Below are positions 1 to 9,245 of a stretch of DNA of 64,000 nucleotides, piece after piece (position 1 is the stretch's first letter; each line of letters opens with the position of its first letter). The notes under the pieces were generated by a model. That model had not been told where the DNA came from. It worked only from the letters and a program-made list of their open reading frames with translations, and did no database searches. This DNA comes from Acidobacteriota bacterium (lineage in GTDB: Bacteria; Acidobacteriota; Blastocatellia; Pyrinomonadales; Pyrinomonadaceae). The stretch covers positions 496,001-560,000 of the forward strand of contig JADJWI010000001.1 of the NCBI GenBank assembly GCA_016716435.1. The letters are read 5' to 3'. A program made the position numbers and the translations under genes.

Positions 1-154
1 TCACCTCGAGGGCTTCGCGAAAATCTGCGGCGACCTTGCCAGGCGTTACGCTCGTATCGGCCTGCGTCGCGGACGGGAACTTGCCAAAAACCCCGCCGAC
101 AACGGCCCCAAGGGCAATGATCAGTACTGCATAAAGAAAATAACTTCTGGTCAT
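1..154 (-). CDS. S41 family C-terminal processing protease, N-terminal fragment
   Basis: Only the first 51 codons are in the window; the gene runs off the left edge. The start is the ATG at 154. The visible protein has a short basic start (MTRSYF), one hydrophobic segment at about residues 6-24, then the stretch TQADTSVTPGKVAADFREALEV. Anchored proteins in which the membrane segment is followed by a helix of this 'ADFREAL' type are typical of acidobacterial carboxyl-terminal processing proteases (CtpA/S41), which cleave envelope proteins in the periplasm. No catalytic residues are visible, so the family call rests on N-terminal resemblance only. Confidence 0.45.
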   Translation of the reverse strand, partial: MTRSYFLYAVLIIALGAVVGGVFGKFPSATQADTSVTPGKVAADFREALEV

Positions 155-352
155 TAATACCGTCCCGTAATGCTCGAATATAGCATAACTTAGTCGCTCT
201 AAGCCGAGCAATGGTTGCCGCGAAAGCCATCCTCAGCGGCCCGGCGGGCTGCGGCCAAAGATAAATACGCCCGCGGGACGGGAAAGTTCTGAATCCGGGC
301 GTGCGATAGCAGTTTACAAACTGTTAATCTGTGGGTACTATTTGAGCTTTTT

Positions 353-1552
353 ATGGGCATTGAGGTCTCGATCGTAATACCGGCGTACAACGAAGAAGAG
401 CGGCTCGGAGCGACCGTCCGCGAGGTCTTGAGGTACATTGCCTCGACCGGCCGCTCGGCCGAGGTGATAGTAGTCGATGACGGCTCTTCAGACGACACTG
501 CAAAGGTCGCGGAAGATGCGTTCGGCGAACTGCCCGAAGTTCCCGGCCGCGTAATCCGTTATGAAAAGAACCGCGGGAAAGGCTACGCGGTCAAGACCGG
601 CCTGCTTGCCGCTGAGGGTCGGATCGCACTTTTCTCGGACGCCGATCTTTCCACGCCGATCGAGGAAATGCCTAAGCTCATCGATCCGATCAAGGCCGGC
701 GAATTTGACGTTACCTTCGGCTCGCGGGCACTCGACCGTTCGCTGATCGGCACCCATCAACCCTGGCGTCGCGAGCAGGGCGGCAAGGTCTTCAATCTCG
801 TCGTCCGCGTAATGACCGGGATGCCCTTCTGGGACACACAGTGCGGATTCAAGGCGTTCGACCTCGATAAATTTCGTCCGCTGCTCGACGTGATGCAGAT
901 CGAACGCTTCGGCTTTGACGTCGAGTTTCTCTACGTCGCACGTCTCCGCGGCCTCCGGTTAAAGGAAGGCTGTCCCGCGCGCGTTTGCGAGGTCCGCCAG
1001 TGCCGAATGGAATCTATGAAAATAGGCCCTCGAGCGTATAATAGATATGAACTGGGAAACGCATTACCTCGGGGGTCGGAAAAGGGCCGGCACAGGGACC
1101 TGCGGGGGTTGAGTTCATACTTGACCGATTTGCCGAGGGTTGGACCGAGAAGGATATTTTGGACAACTATCCGCGGATCGGAACATCGACGACTGCAGTC
1201 CCCAGCAATGATCGCATTTTTAGCCGATGAGCATATTCCGTTCGCGACGATCCGAGCACTCAGGGACGCCGGTTTCACCGTAGTTTCGGTAAGCGAAGAA
1301 TATGCCGCATACAAAGATATTGAGCTTCTTCGGATAGCCAACGAGAGAAATTTGGTCGTCATTACCAATGACAGCGATTTCGGGGCCTTCTTGGAAAGAT
1401 TGAGTTGTGGGGTCTTGCTTTGGCGAATGGCCTCTTCCGGACGTCGGACTTTCGTACGTTCAGTGTCATTTCCCGAACAAAGTTCCGACAGCGACCTTTG
1501 TAACGTTAGTTCTCCCAGGAACTTGGTTGCAATCTTAATTGCGGGCGAATGA
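353..1552 (+). CDS. Family 2 glycosyltransferase (dolichyl-phosphate glucosyltransferase type), frame runs on into a DUF5615 toxin
   Basis: Residues 1 to about 205 are a GT2/GT-A domain: VIPAYNEE at 8-15, the nucleotide-sugar site VDDGSSDDT at 41-49, and the DxD-containing SDADLSTPIEE at 95-105. This pattern matches ALG5/DPM-like enzymes that move a sugar from a nucleotide donor to a polyprenyl phosphate at the membrane. After LRLKE the usual C-terminal part (VPVxW and beyond) is missing and the frame continues through unrelated sequence into a DUF5615 protein, giving a 399-residue reading frame. The fusion is probably not biological: the real glycosyltransferase end has been lost through a deletion or indels near 960-1040. 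Confidence 0.7.
   Translation: MGIEVSIVIPAYNEEERLGATVREVLRYIASTGRSAEVIVVDDGSSDDTAKVAEDAFGELPEVPGRVIRYEKNRGKGYAVKTGLLAAEGRIALFSDADLSTPIEEMPKLIDPIKAGEFDVTFGSRALDRSLIGTHQPWRREQGGKVFNLVVRVMTGMPFWDTQCGFKAFDLDKFRPLLDVMQIERFGFDVEFLYVARLRGLRLKEGCPARVCEVRQCRMESMKIGPRAYNRYELGNALPRGSEKGRHRDLRGLSSYLTDLPRVGPRRIFWTTIRGSEHRRLQSPAMIAFLADEHIPFATIRALRDAGFTVVSVSEEYAAYKDIELLRIANERNLVVITNDSDFGAFLERLSCGVLLWRMASSGRRTFVRSVSFPEQSSDSDLCNVSSPRNLVAILIAGE
1047..1230 (+). pseudogene. DUF433 antitoxin, broken by indels
   Basis: The ATG at 1047 opens MNWETHY, typical of DUF433 antitoxins, but that frame stops quickly. The rest of the family pattern is in the +1 frame ending at the TGA at 1230: VGKGPAQGPAGVEFILDRF and then EGWTEKDILDNYPRIG, close to the usual 'VGKP-IKGTR-VEFILD-GWT-DILDNYP'. 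DUF433 proteins are the DNA-binding antitoxin partners of DUF5615 PIN-like toxins, and here the tail overlaps the toxin start by 23 bases. At least one indel is needed to restore the frame, either a sequencing error or real decay. Confidence 0.6.
1208..1552 (+). CDS. DUF5615 PIN-like toxin
   Basis: The ATG at 1208 gives a 114-residue protein beginning MIAFLADEHIP, with acidic residues D7 and E8, and TNDSDFG at 53-59. This is the acidic pattern of DUF5615, a PIN-like predicted nuclease family usually partnered with DUF433. The normal domain ends near residue 75 (CGVLLWRMA); the remaining tail is unremarkable. The overlap with the DUF433 tail in another frame is the usual arrangement of this toxin-antitoxin pair. 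I chose the internal start because the domain begins exactly there, although the frame is open far upstream into the glycosyltransferase. Confidence 0.65.
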   Translation: MIAFLADEHIPFATIRALRDAGFTVVSVSEEYAAYKDIELLRIANERNLVVITNDSDFGAFLERLSCGVLLWRMASSGRRTFVRSVSFPEQSSDSDLCNVSSPRNLVAILIAGE

Positions 1553-1617
1553 TTTCACTCGTCTGCTTTGAATTCCCTCTGTGACCACTGTGCTCTCTGT
1601 GATAAATTCTATCTATA

Positions 1618-2361
1618 ATGACCGCACGCCTTAACGTAAACATCGACCACGTCGCCACGATCCGCGAGGCCCGCAAGACCATCGAGCCGAGCATCATAAC
1701 CGCCGCCGTCATCTGCGAACAGGCCGGTGCCAACGGCATTACGGTCCACCTCCGCGGCGACCGCCGGCACATACAGGACCGCGATATTGAGCTGCTCCGC
1801 GACGTCGTCACGACCTACCTTAATGTCGAGATGGCCGCGACCGACGAGATGCTTGCCATCGCCGAACGCACTCGGCCGGACGCCGTCTCGCTTGTACCCG
1901 AAAAAGCCGAACGAGGTGACGACCGAAGGCGGGCTCGACGTTATCGGCAACTTTGACGTGATCAAGAACGCCGTCGAGCGGCTAAAGGCGGCGGGCGTTT
2001 TTGTTAGTATTTTCATTGACCCGGCCGCCGACCAGATCGAGGCAGCAAAGAACGCCGGGGCACAGCAGGTCGAACTCTGCACCGGCGAATATGCCGAACT
2101 TACCCTCGGCTCGCGGGCTATGCATGGCGAGGTGAACGCCGAGCCGCCGCCGAGGTCGAACGCATCCGCAACGCCGCCGTCCACGCCCGCTCGCTAGGCC
2201 TCATCGTCGCCGCCGGCCACGGCCTAACCTATCGCAACATCGCCGCCCTCGCCGCCATCCCCGAGATCACCGAATTCAACATCGGCCACAACATCATCTC
2301 CCGCTCCGTCTTCGTCGGCCTCAGCGAAGCCGTCCGAGAAATGATCACCGCTCTTCGTTAG
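1618..2361 (+). CDS. pdxJ: Pyridoxine 5'-phosphate synthase (two compensating frameshifts)
   Basis: PdxJ condenses 1-deoxy-D-xylulose 5-phosphate with 3-amino-2-oxopropyl phosphate in the cytoplasmic DXP-dependent vitamin B6 pathway. The start [18 protein letters not shown], then [23 protein letters not shown] and [10 protein letters not shown] are highly characteristic. The frame shifts at about 1903, where an A5 run reads like an A4 with one extra base (EKA instead of [11 protein letters not shown]), and shifts back near 2110-2140, after which [28 protein letters not shown] and [16 protein letters not shown] follow to the TAG at 2361. Corrected length is about 247 residues, normal for the family. 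The two shifts cancel, which suggests sequencing error. Confidence 0.92.
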
Positions 2362-2389
2362 TATGATAATATTTTGACGAGGTTAGCGT

Positions 2390-2599
2390 ATGGCAACTGC
2401 TCTCGAAAATGATGATCAGCTCAAGGATGCTTTCAAGGCCGCGATAGTTGAGGTCCTGCAAGAGCGAAAAGACCTTATCCGCGACATCATCGAAGATATC
2501 ATCGAAGATGCCGCCCTTGTGCGAGGCATCGAGCAAGGTTTAGCTTCACCAAGCGTCACTCGCGAACAGATATTTGAGATTCTGGAGCCCGCGAATTGA
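2390..2599 (+). CDS. Small antitoxin-like protein paired with a RelE/ParE toxin
   Basis: A 69-residue acidic, helical protein. It carries no recognisable DNA-binding motif, but its position decides the call: its TGA overlaps the TTG start of a RelE/ParE-type toxin (TTGA). A purine-rich GACGAGG lies just before the ATG, and a TATGAT -10-like element lies at 2362-2367, immediately after the pdxJ stop, so the pair may have its own promoter. The helical segment ERKDLIRDIIEDIIEDAALVRGIEQGL resembles antitoxins of RelE-family pairs. Function is inferred from context. Confidence 0.6.
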   Translation: MATALENDDQLKDAFKAAIVEVLQERKDLIRDIIEDIIEDAALVRGIEQGLASPSVTREQIFEILEPAN

Positions 2600-2862
2600 A
2601 GGTCGAATTCCGCGACAGTTTTTTGAAGGACCTTCGCTCCATTGAAGATAAGAAGCTTCTTTCGAAGGTACGCATCGCGATCGAAGAACTTGAGGCAGCA
2701 GAAGGAATTCTCGAACTAAGAAACGTGAAAAAGCTTCGCAGGGGTAGGAACTTTTATCGTATTCGCCTAGGCGACCACCGAATCGGATTCGCCGTCGAGG
2801 AAGAGTCGATCGTTCTAGTCCGCATCCTGAACCGCAAGGAGATCTATCGATTTTTCCCCTAA
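2596..2862 (+). CDS. RelE/ParE superfamily toxin
   Basis: An 88-residue basic protein beginning MKVEFRDSFLKDLRSI, with LRNVKKLRRGRNFYRIRLGDHRIGFAVE and a closing VRILNRKEIYRFFP. The core 'K-L-G-xxYRIRxGDYRIxF' and the C-terminal R-KEIYR are standard RelE/ParE-fold features; such toxins cleave mRNA at the ribosome or poison gyrase. It starts at TTG 2596, overlapping the antitoxin stop, so the two are translationally coupled. The exact target cannot be told from sequence alone. Confidence 0.8.
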   Translation: MKVEFRDSFLKDLRSIEDKKLLSKVRIAIEELEAAEGILELRNVKKLRRGRNFYRIRLGDHRIGFAVEEESIVLVRILNRKEIYRFFP

Positions 2863-2947
2863 CCGCACCGTCTTTTGCCCTCAAAGTAGTGACTGATGTC
2901 AGGAAACTAGAAGGTATAGGGAACACTTTCGTTGAATCGGTGTCTAA

Positions 2948-3781
2948 ATGTTTGTGAACAGATTTCTGCATCTTTTGCTCGGCATTTCGTTCGTATTGGT
3001 CGGCCTGGGCGATCTCAATAGGGTTTCAGGACAACCTGAGAATCGACCGGTCGATTGCCCGTCAGGCTCAAAATTACAAAAACCGAAAAATGGAAACAGC
3101 ATTGTGTCTTTCGGAGTTCTGAATGCCCGAGCCATCGAATTGGTCAAGCCCGATTATCCGGCCGCAGGAAAGGCCATGAATGTTAGCGGCAAAGTGACGA
3201 TCGGTATCGTTATCGATCCCTGCGGACGCGTTCACGAAGCAAAAACGGTATCCGGACATCCGTTTCTCGTAAGCAGTTCGGTCATTGCCGCACTTCGATC
3301 AAGTTTCTCGCCCGTAACGCTCAGTGGAAAACCGATCTGGGTTCAAGGAATAATCGTTTACAATTTTCAGCCACTGAGGGCCAACTGGCTTCAGATCGGT
3401 TTCATGTCCGATTCGGCGAAAATGCTGGACTCATATCTGCCGGCAGGCTTTGAAAGGGCACGAACCGAACTCGGGGATATGGAGGGGGAAAATGCTTTCC
3501 TGAGCGTGAACCCTATAGTGATCGAACTGATCCGCAACAAGCTCTCAGCCGATCAAAGAAGCCTTTGGCTTTTTGATACCGGTAGAGCACTAAAGGAACT
3601 CTCACGCGATAATTCGCTTTCACACAGAAACCGATTGCTCGAACTGATAGGAAGCTCTCCATACGATATCTCACCGCCACTCATGAAACTTCTCACACCT
3701 TTGGCTGAAACTGCGGATTCGAAAGAGTTCCGCGAAGGACTGAGCAGAATTGAAAACCGCATGTATAACCTCGGCCTATAG
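2948..3781 (+). CDS. Exported protein with TonB C-terminal-like domain
   Basis: A 277-residue protein with an N-terminal hydrophobic signal at about residues 4-28 (up to VSGQ). Residues about 55-145 match the TonB C-terminal fold: ARAIELVKPDYPAAGKAMNV, GKVTIGIVIDPCGRVHEAKTVSGHP, then VIAALRSSFSPV and a closing beta strand IIVYNFQ. In TonB this domain contacts outer-membrane transporters; acidobacteria carry many free-standing secreted copies of unknown partner. The remaining 130 residues are helical and match nothing I recognise. It has no operon partner nearby. Confidence 0.75.
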   Translation: MFVNRFLHLLLGISFVLVGLGDLNRVSGQPENRPVDCPSGSKLQKPKNGNSIVSFGVLNARAIELVKPDYPAAGKAMNVSGKVTIGIVIDPCGRVHEAKTVSGHPFLVSSSVIAALRSSFSPVTLSGKPIWVQGIIVYNFQPLRANWLQIGFMSDSAKMLDSYLPAGFERARTELGDMEGENAFLSVNPIVIELIRNKLSADQRSLWLFDTGRALKELSRDNSLSHRNRLLELIGSSPYDISPPLMKLLTPLAETADSKEFREGLSRIENRMYNLGL

Positions 3782-3871
3782 CTCGAGCTACTTTGCATTC
3801 GCGGCCATCCTAATGCGTAAAATCAAAGGCACCAATCTTTAACGGGCTTGAACCTGTAGCAATCGCGGTCG

Positions 3872-6785
3872 CTAAAGCACGGCCTTAAGTGCCTGGCCGG
3901 TGTGGCTTTTGCGGACACGGGCGACCTCTTCGGGGGTTCCGGTCGCTACGACGCGGCCGCCGCCGGAGCCGCCTTCGGGGCCGAGGTCGATGATGTAGTC
4001 GGCGGATTTGATGACGTCGAGGTGGTGCTCAATGACGATCACCGTATTGCCGGTATCGACCAGCTTCTGAAGCACATCGAGCAACTTGTGGACATCGGCA
4101 AAGTGCAGCCCGGTCGTGGGTTCGTCGAGGATGTAGATGGTCTTTCCTGTCGCTCGTTTCGATAGTTCCTTGGCGAGCTTTATGCGTTGGGCCTCGCCGC
4201 CGGAGAGCGTCGTCGAGGACTGCCCGATCTGGATATAGCCGAGGCCGACATCGATCAGCGTCTCAAGCTTTTGCCTGATCTGCGGGATGTTCTCAAGCAG
4301 CGGCAGAGCGTCCTCGATGGTCGTCTCAAGAAGGTCGGCGATCGAAAGCCCCTTGTATTTTACGGCGAGAGTCTCGCGGTTATAGCGGTGTCCGCGGCAA
4401 ACGTCGCAGGTGACGTAAACATCGGGCAGAAAGTTCATCTCGATCCGCTTCATCCCGTCGCCCTCGCACCCCTCGCACCGGCCACCCTTTACGTTGAACG
4501 AAAAACGGCCGACCTTGTAGCCCCGCTGCCGCGATTCGGGCAGCATTGCGTAAAGCTCGCGAATCGGCGTGAAAAGCCCGGTGTAGGTCGCGGGATTTGA
4601 CCGCGGCGTGCGGCCGATCGGCGATTGGTCGATCTCGATTATCTTGTCAACAAGATCAAGCCCTTCGATCGATCCATGCTCGAGAGGCGTCACATTCGAA
4701 CCGTAAACGTGGCGATAAAGTGCGGGGTAGAGAATGTCCTCGACCAGCGTCGATTTGCCCGAGCCCGAAACGCCGGTCACCACCGTCAGCAGCCCGAGCG
4801 GAAACTCGACGTCGATGTTCTTTAGGTTGTGAGCATTGGCTCCGCGCACCTTGATGCGATTGCCGTTCGGCAGCCGGCGAAACTCGGGGATCTCGATCTT
4901 TATCTCGCCCTTTAGGTATTTTGCCGTCAGCGAAGTCCCGGACTTGGCGATCTCCTTCGGCGTGCCCGAGGCAACGACCTCGCCGCCATGCGTGCCCGCC
5001 AGCGGCCCGAGGTCAACAACATAGTCGGCGTGCTCGATCGTCTCCTCGTCGTGCTCAACGACGAGCACCGTGTTGCCGAGGTCGCGAAGCTCGCGGAGCG
5101 TTTGGAGCAAACGCATGTTGTCCCGCGGATGAAGGCCGATGCTCGGTTCATCGAGCACGTAAAGCACGCCGCGGAGCTGCGATCCGATCTGCGTCGCGAG
5201 CCGAATTCGCTGACCTTCCCCGCCCGAAAGCGAGGCCGATGGCCGATTGAGCGTAAGATAGCCGAGCCCGACGGCGTCGAGAAAACGCAGCCGGCTGTTG
5301 ATCTCTTTCAGCACAAGCCCGGCGATCTTCTCTTCCCTTTCGGTCAGCCGCACCTCGGCAAAACGCTTCAGCGAATCGGCGATCGGGAGTGCCGTATATT
5401 CACCGATGCCCATTCCATTTACCCTTACCGCAAGGCTTTCGGGCTGGAGCCTCGCACCGCCGCAGCCGGGGCACGGCACAGGAGCGACGAGCTCGAGCAG
5501 GGCCTCGCGAGTCTTTTCGGAAGGCGGCGTTTCAAGCCGCTCCTTCATCGCCGTCAGTGCTCCTTTCCATTCGCTCTCGTACTTATAATCGCCCTGGCGA
5601 AAAGTGAGCCGTTTCTTTGTCCCGAAGAGAAAAGCTTTCCGGATCTCGTCCGGCAGCTCGCGAAATGGCGTTTCGATCAGGGCCTTTTGGTCGCTCGTCT
5701 CGTCAGGAGCATCGTTCTTTCGGCGCCTCTTTTTGGCCGGGGCCTTGCGGGCCTTTGCGGTAGTCGCTTTCGGCGCTTCGAGCTTGTCGCCTTCAACAAA
5801 ACGTTCAATGATCGCGAGCAATGCCGAGCGAAGAAACGCCGCACCCGGAGCGGTCCGCTCCGCCGAGAAATTCGATCCGGCCGGCGGCAACGCTTTCATC
5901 GGGAACGATCTTATTGACGTCGATCTCCATCACCGTGCCGATGCCCTGGCACCGCTTGCAGGCTCCGTATGCCGAGTTGAACGAGAACGACCGCGGCTCA
6001 AGCGTGGCGATATTTATCCCGCAATTCACGCAAGCCATTCGCTCTGAATAAAGCTTCTCTTCGCCGTCGATCACCGAAACCAAAACGCCGCCGTTGGTCA
6101 GCTTAAGCGCCGTCTGCACCGATTCCGTCAGCCGCTCGCGGACGCCTTCTTTGATCAGCAGGCGGTCAACGACGACCTCTATCGTATGGTTTCGCCGCTT
6201 GTCGAGAACGATCTCCTCATCAAGCTGCCGTATCTCGCCGTCGATCCTCGTCCGCACGTAGCCGTCCTTGTGAAATCGCTCGAGCTCTTTCTTAAATTCG
6301 CCCTTGCGGCCCCGGACGACCGGAGCAAGTATCATCACCCGCTCGCCGACGGGCAGGTCGTGAATACCCGCCACGATCTGATCGACCGACTGGCGCGTTA
6401 TCGGCTCGCCACACTGATGACAATGCGGCTGCCCGATCGAGGAAAAAAGCAGGCGAAGGTAATCGTAGATCTCGGTCACCGTCCCAACGGTCGACCGCGG
6501 CGATCGAGAGACGGTCTTCTGTTCGATAGAAATTGCAGGCGAAAGGCCCTCGATCGAGTCAACATCCGGCTTCTCAAGCTGATCCAAAAACTGGCGGGCG
6601 TAGGCAGAAAGCGATTCGACATACCGCCGCTGCCCTTCGGCATAAATGGTATCGAAGGCCAACGATGATTTCCCCGAACCCGAAAGCCCGGTTATGACCG
6701 TGAGCTTGTCGCGAGGGATGTCAACGTTTATGTTTCGAAGATTGTGCTGGCGTGCCCCGCGAACGGAGATCTGCTTAATGCTCAT
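3872..6785 (-). CDS. uvrA: Excinuclease ABC subunit A (one frameshift)
   Basis: UvrA is the damage-sensing ATPase of UvrABC nucleotide excision repair. The start is ATG 6785 ([19 protein letters not shown]). It carries Walker A motifs [12 protein letters not shown] and [16 protein letters not shown] signatures [12 protein letters not shown] and [12 protein letters not shown], and the C-terminal zinc finger CEGC...CDVC. One extra G near 5853 breaks the frame between GADRSG and [15 protein letters not shown]; corrected length is about 970 residues. A Lys/Arg/Ala-rich stretch at about residues 338-366 ([14 protein letters not shown]) is an insertion relative to typical UvrA. A second frame spanning the break also exists, so automatic callers will report two genes. 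Confidence 0.95.
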
Positions 6786-6909
6786 TACGGTGTAAAACTG
6801 CGTGTATAACCGAAACGAGTATGTTAGCAAATTCGATGGGGCCATGCGAACGGTTCACAGCCTTCAAATCGATCACATTTTATGCTATTTTTTAACAAGG
6901 ATTAATATT

Positions 6910-7176
6910 ATGGCAGTCACCAACCTGAGCATTTCGTTGCCCGACACAATGCGAACATTCATCGAAGAAAAGATCAAACGCGATGGTTACGGGACCATCA
7001 GCGAGTATCTCCGCGACCTGATCCGAGCCGATGAACGACGCGAGGCTGAATACTACGACCGCCTGATCGCAGAAGCCTACGCAAGCGGGCCATTTATTGA
7101 GCACACGAAACAAGACATCGAAGCGGCTAAGGCTGAAGCGATCAAACGGATCAAACAGCGAAAGAGCGGCAAATGA
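6910..7176 (+). CDS. parD: ParD-family ribbon-helix-helix antitoxin
   Basis: The ATG at 6910 gives 88 residues: TNLSISLPDTMRTFIEEKI then DGYGTISEYLRDLIRADERRE, the classic N-terminal ribbon-helix-helix of ParD antitoxins, which bind the toxin and autoregulate the operon. The acidic/basic C-terminal tail is the toxin-wrapping part. I chose this start over upstream in-frame codons because the RHH strand begins right after it. It overlaps the next gene by four bases (ATGA), as in many parDE operons. Confidence 0.85.
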   Translation: MAVTNLSISLPDTMRTFIEEKIKRDGYGTISEYLRDLIRADERREAEYYDRLIAEAYASGPFIEHTKQDIEAAKAEAIKRIKQRKSGK

Positions 7177-7469
7177 AGATCTTCCGCTCTTCCCAGACTT
7201 ACGAAGACATTGTCGAGATCGCCGCCTGGCTCGGTGCCGAGGATGAAGCGATCGCGTCCCGCTTTTTTGATCACTACGAATCAACGTTAACGGCGATCGC
7301 TAAAACTCCAAAGATCGGAGCTCCGCGAAGGTCGCTCTCGGGCGTAAATTATCGGCTTTGGTTCGTCAATGGATTCGAGAAAGTATTGATCCTTTACGAA
7401 GATCATCCCGATGAGATCCGCATACTGCGAGTGATACATTCCGCCCGCGACTACACGAGGTTCATCTAA
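7173..7469 (+). CDS. parE: ParE-family toxin
   Basis: A 98-residue RelE/ParE-fold protein: MKIFRSSQTYEDIVEIAAWLG, ASRFFDHYESTLTAIAKTPKIGAPR and a C-terminal DEIRILRVIHSARDYTRFI. The 'RVxHxARD' ending is typical of ParE toxins, which inhibit DNA gyrase. It is translationally coupled to the ParD gene through ATGA at 7173-7176. Its stop overlaps the tail of the convergent YeiH gene by four bases, leaving no room for a terminator. Confidence 0.85.
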   Translation: MKIFRSSQTYEDIVEIAAWLGAEDEAIASRFFDHYESTLTAIAKTPKIGAPRRSLSGVNYRLWFVNGFEKVLILYEDHPDEIRILRVIHSARDYTRFI

Positions 7470-8398
7470 ATGAAATGAAGCACGGCCCAGAGCACCGCAG
7501 CGGCGAGCACGACCCAGAGCACAAGCCCGAGGGCGAAGGGCCGCCAGCCGACACGTTTGAGCATCTCTTTTGAAAGGCTGAGGCCGATTAGAAAAAGCGT
7601 GATGGTGAGCCCCGCCTTTGCGAGATTTACCGCCGCATCAAAGAGGCTTGGCTGGACCCAGAGCGGTGCGTAAGTTCGAACCGCAGCGGCTCCGACAAAA
7701 AGAAAAATGAACCAAGGAATCGCGACCTTGGTCTTTGAATCCCCATCGCGATAAGCAAATGCCAGAGCGATCGCGAGCGGGGCTATCCAAAGCGCTCGGG
7801 CGAGCTTCACGGTGGTCGCGACTGCCAGCGATTCGCTGCCAAAAACCGTCGCCGCCCCGACCACCGAACTCGTATCCTGTATCGCAAGTGCCGCCCACAT
7901 TCCGAACTGCATTTGTGTCAACCCGATCGCACTTCCGATAAGCGGAAAAGCGAAAAGAGCAACGGCGTTGAGAACAAAAATAGTCCCGAGCGAGACCGAC
8001 ATCTCGTCGTTCTCAGCCTTGATCGCCGGCCCGACCGCGGCGACCGCACTTCCGCCGCAGATCGCCGTCCCGCACGAGATAAGCGTCCGGATCCGCGATG
8101 GCAAGGACAAAAACCTCCCGACAAGATAGCCGAGGAGCAAGGTTCCGAAGACCACTGCGACAATGAAAACGATTCCGTTTTTGCCGGCCTGATAGACCGC
8201 ACCGAGATTCATCCCGAAGCCGAGCATAGCGACCGAGCCCTGCAGAAGATATTTCGCAGGCTTGCCTGAAAGATCGGGGAATGGATTGCCGAGAGTAAGT
8301 GCCAGCACGAGCCCGATAGCCAAGGCCACCGCCGGCGACCCGTAAGGCGAGAGCAAAAATAGTACGGCTAAAACGAAAATGAGCTTTGCAGCGGTCAT
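7466..8398 (-). CDS. YeiH/UPF0324 family membrane transporter
   Basis: A 310-residue, very hydrophobic protein with about ten predicted membrane segments. Family landmarks are KYLLQGSVAMLGFGMNLG near residue 50, LISCGTAICGGSAVAAVGPAIKA near 105-125, and AIQDTSSVVGAATVFG near 170-185. UPF0324/YeiH proteins are annotated as putative sulfate exporters, but the substrate is poorly established. The start is the ATG at 8398. It stands alone and is convergent with the ParDE pair. Confidence 0.85.
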   Translation of the reverse strand: MTAAKLIFVLAVLFLLSPYGSPAVALAIGLVLALTLGNPFPDLSGKPAKYLLQGSVAMLGFGMNLGAVYQAGKNGIVFIVAVVFGTLLLGYLVGRFLSLPSRIRTLISCGTAICGGSAVAAVGPAIKAENDEMSVSLGTIFVLNAVALFAFPLIGSAIGLTQMQFGMWAALAIQDTSSVVGAATVFGSESLAVATTVKLARALWIAPLAIALAFAYRDGDSKTKVAIPWFIFLFVGAAAVRTYAPLWVQPSLFDAAVNLAKAGLTITLFLIGLSLSKEMLKRVGWRPFALGLVLWVVLAAAVLWAVLHFI

Positions 8399-8473
8399 AC
8401 AAAGCTCACAAGTATAAGTTGATTTACGTGAAAAAGATAATGCGCTTCAGGTCAGAGCCGAACGACTGAATTT

Positions 8474-9214
8474 CTATTTCGCTTTTCCCTGATTGGCGAC
8501 GGCCTCTTGTGCGGCCCGGATCGCTTCCTGGTCGCCTAAGTAATAGCTGTTCAACCGCTTCAGGTCGCCATCGAGTTCGTAAACAAGCGGCACGCCGGTC
8601 GGGATATTTAGGTTCACGATCTCCTCGTCCGAGATGCCGTCCAGATGCTTTACCAATGCTCGCAGGCTATTGCCGTGTGCCGCAACGATCAGCCGCTTCC
8701 CTGCCTTCACCTTTGGACCGATCTCGTTTTCCCAGTAGGGCACAACACGCTCGACGGTGTCCTTCAAACACTCGGCCTTCGGAAAATTCTCGATCCCCGC
8801 ATAACGAGGATCATTCCCGAGATATCGCTCATCCGATTCGTCCAACTCCGGCGGCGGAACGTCGTAGCTCCTTCGCCAGATCAGCACCTGTTCATCGCCA
8901 TATTTCGCCGCGGTCTCTGCCTTATCAAGCCCCTGCAAACCGCCGTAGTGCCGCTCATTGAGCAGCCACGACTTCGTCTCCGGGATCCACATCAGGTCCA
9001 TCTCGCTGAGCACCAGCCAAAGCGTCCTGATCGCCCGCTTCAGCACCGATGTGTATGCCTCATCGAACGTAAACCCCTCGGCCTTTAGCAATTCACCCGC
9101 CGCCTTTGCCTCGGCAATTCCCTTCTCGGAAAGATCGACGTCCTTCCAACCGGTAAACCGATTTTCCTTGTTCCACTGGCTCTCGCCGTGACGAATTAGA
9201 ACTAATTTATGCAT
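8474..9214 (-). CDS. gpmA: 2,3-bisphosphoglycerate-dependent phosphoglycerate mutase
   Basis: Interconverts 3- and 2-phosphoglycerate in glycolysis. The histidine-phosphatase motif [10 protein letters not shown] is at residues 5-14, followed by [14 protein letters not shown], the acid/base region [16 protein letters not shown], and the second catalytic histidine in [16 protein letters not shown]. The 246-residue length is typical of the dPGM family. I take ATG 9214 ([10 protein letters not shown]) rather than the TTG two codons upstream. A repeat-built hairpin separates it from folC upstream on the same strand. Confidence 0.95.
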   Translation of the reverse strand: MHKLVLIRHGESQWNKENRFTGWKDVDLSEKGIAEAKAAGELLKAEGFTFDEAYTSVLKRAIRTLWLVLSEMDLMWIPETKSWLLNERHYGGLQGLDKAETAAKYGDEQVLIWRRSYDVPPPELDESDERYLGNDPRYAGIENFPKAECLKDTVERVVPYWENEIGPKVKAGKRLIVAAHGNSLRALVKHLDGISDEEIVNLNIPTGVPLVYELDGDLKRLNSYYLGDQEAIRAAQEAVANQGKAK

Positions 9215-9245
9215 TCTCAAATCTTAAGCCGAAAACATTTTTTCT

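Noticed and set aside
1037..1042. TATAAT as a promoter for the DUF433 gene
   Set aside because: It ends only five bases before the ATG and has no -35 at proper spacing; a leaderless transcript is possible but unsupported.
1618..2361. pdxJ as a true pseudogene
   Set aside because: The two shifts compensate, one lies in an A run, and all motifs are intact in the correct frames.
4988..5917. Long plus-strand frame of 309 codons opposite uvrA
   Set aside because: Shadow of a GC-rich gene; the minus strand has unmistakable UvrA motifs.
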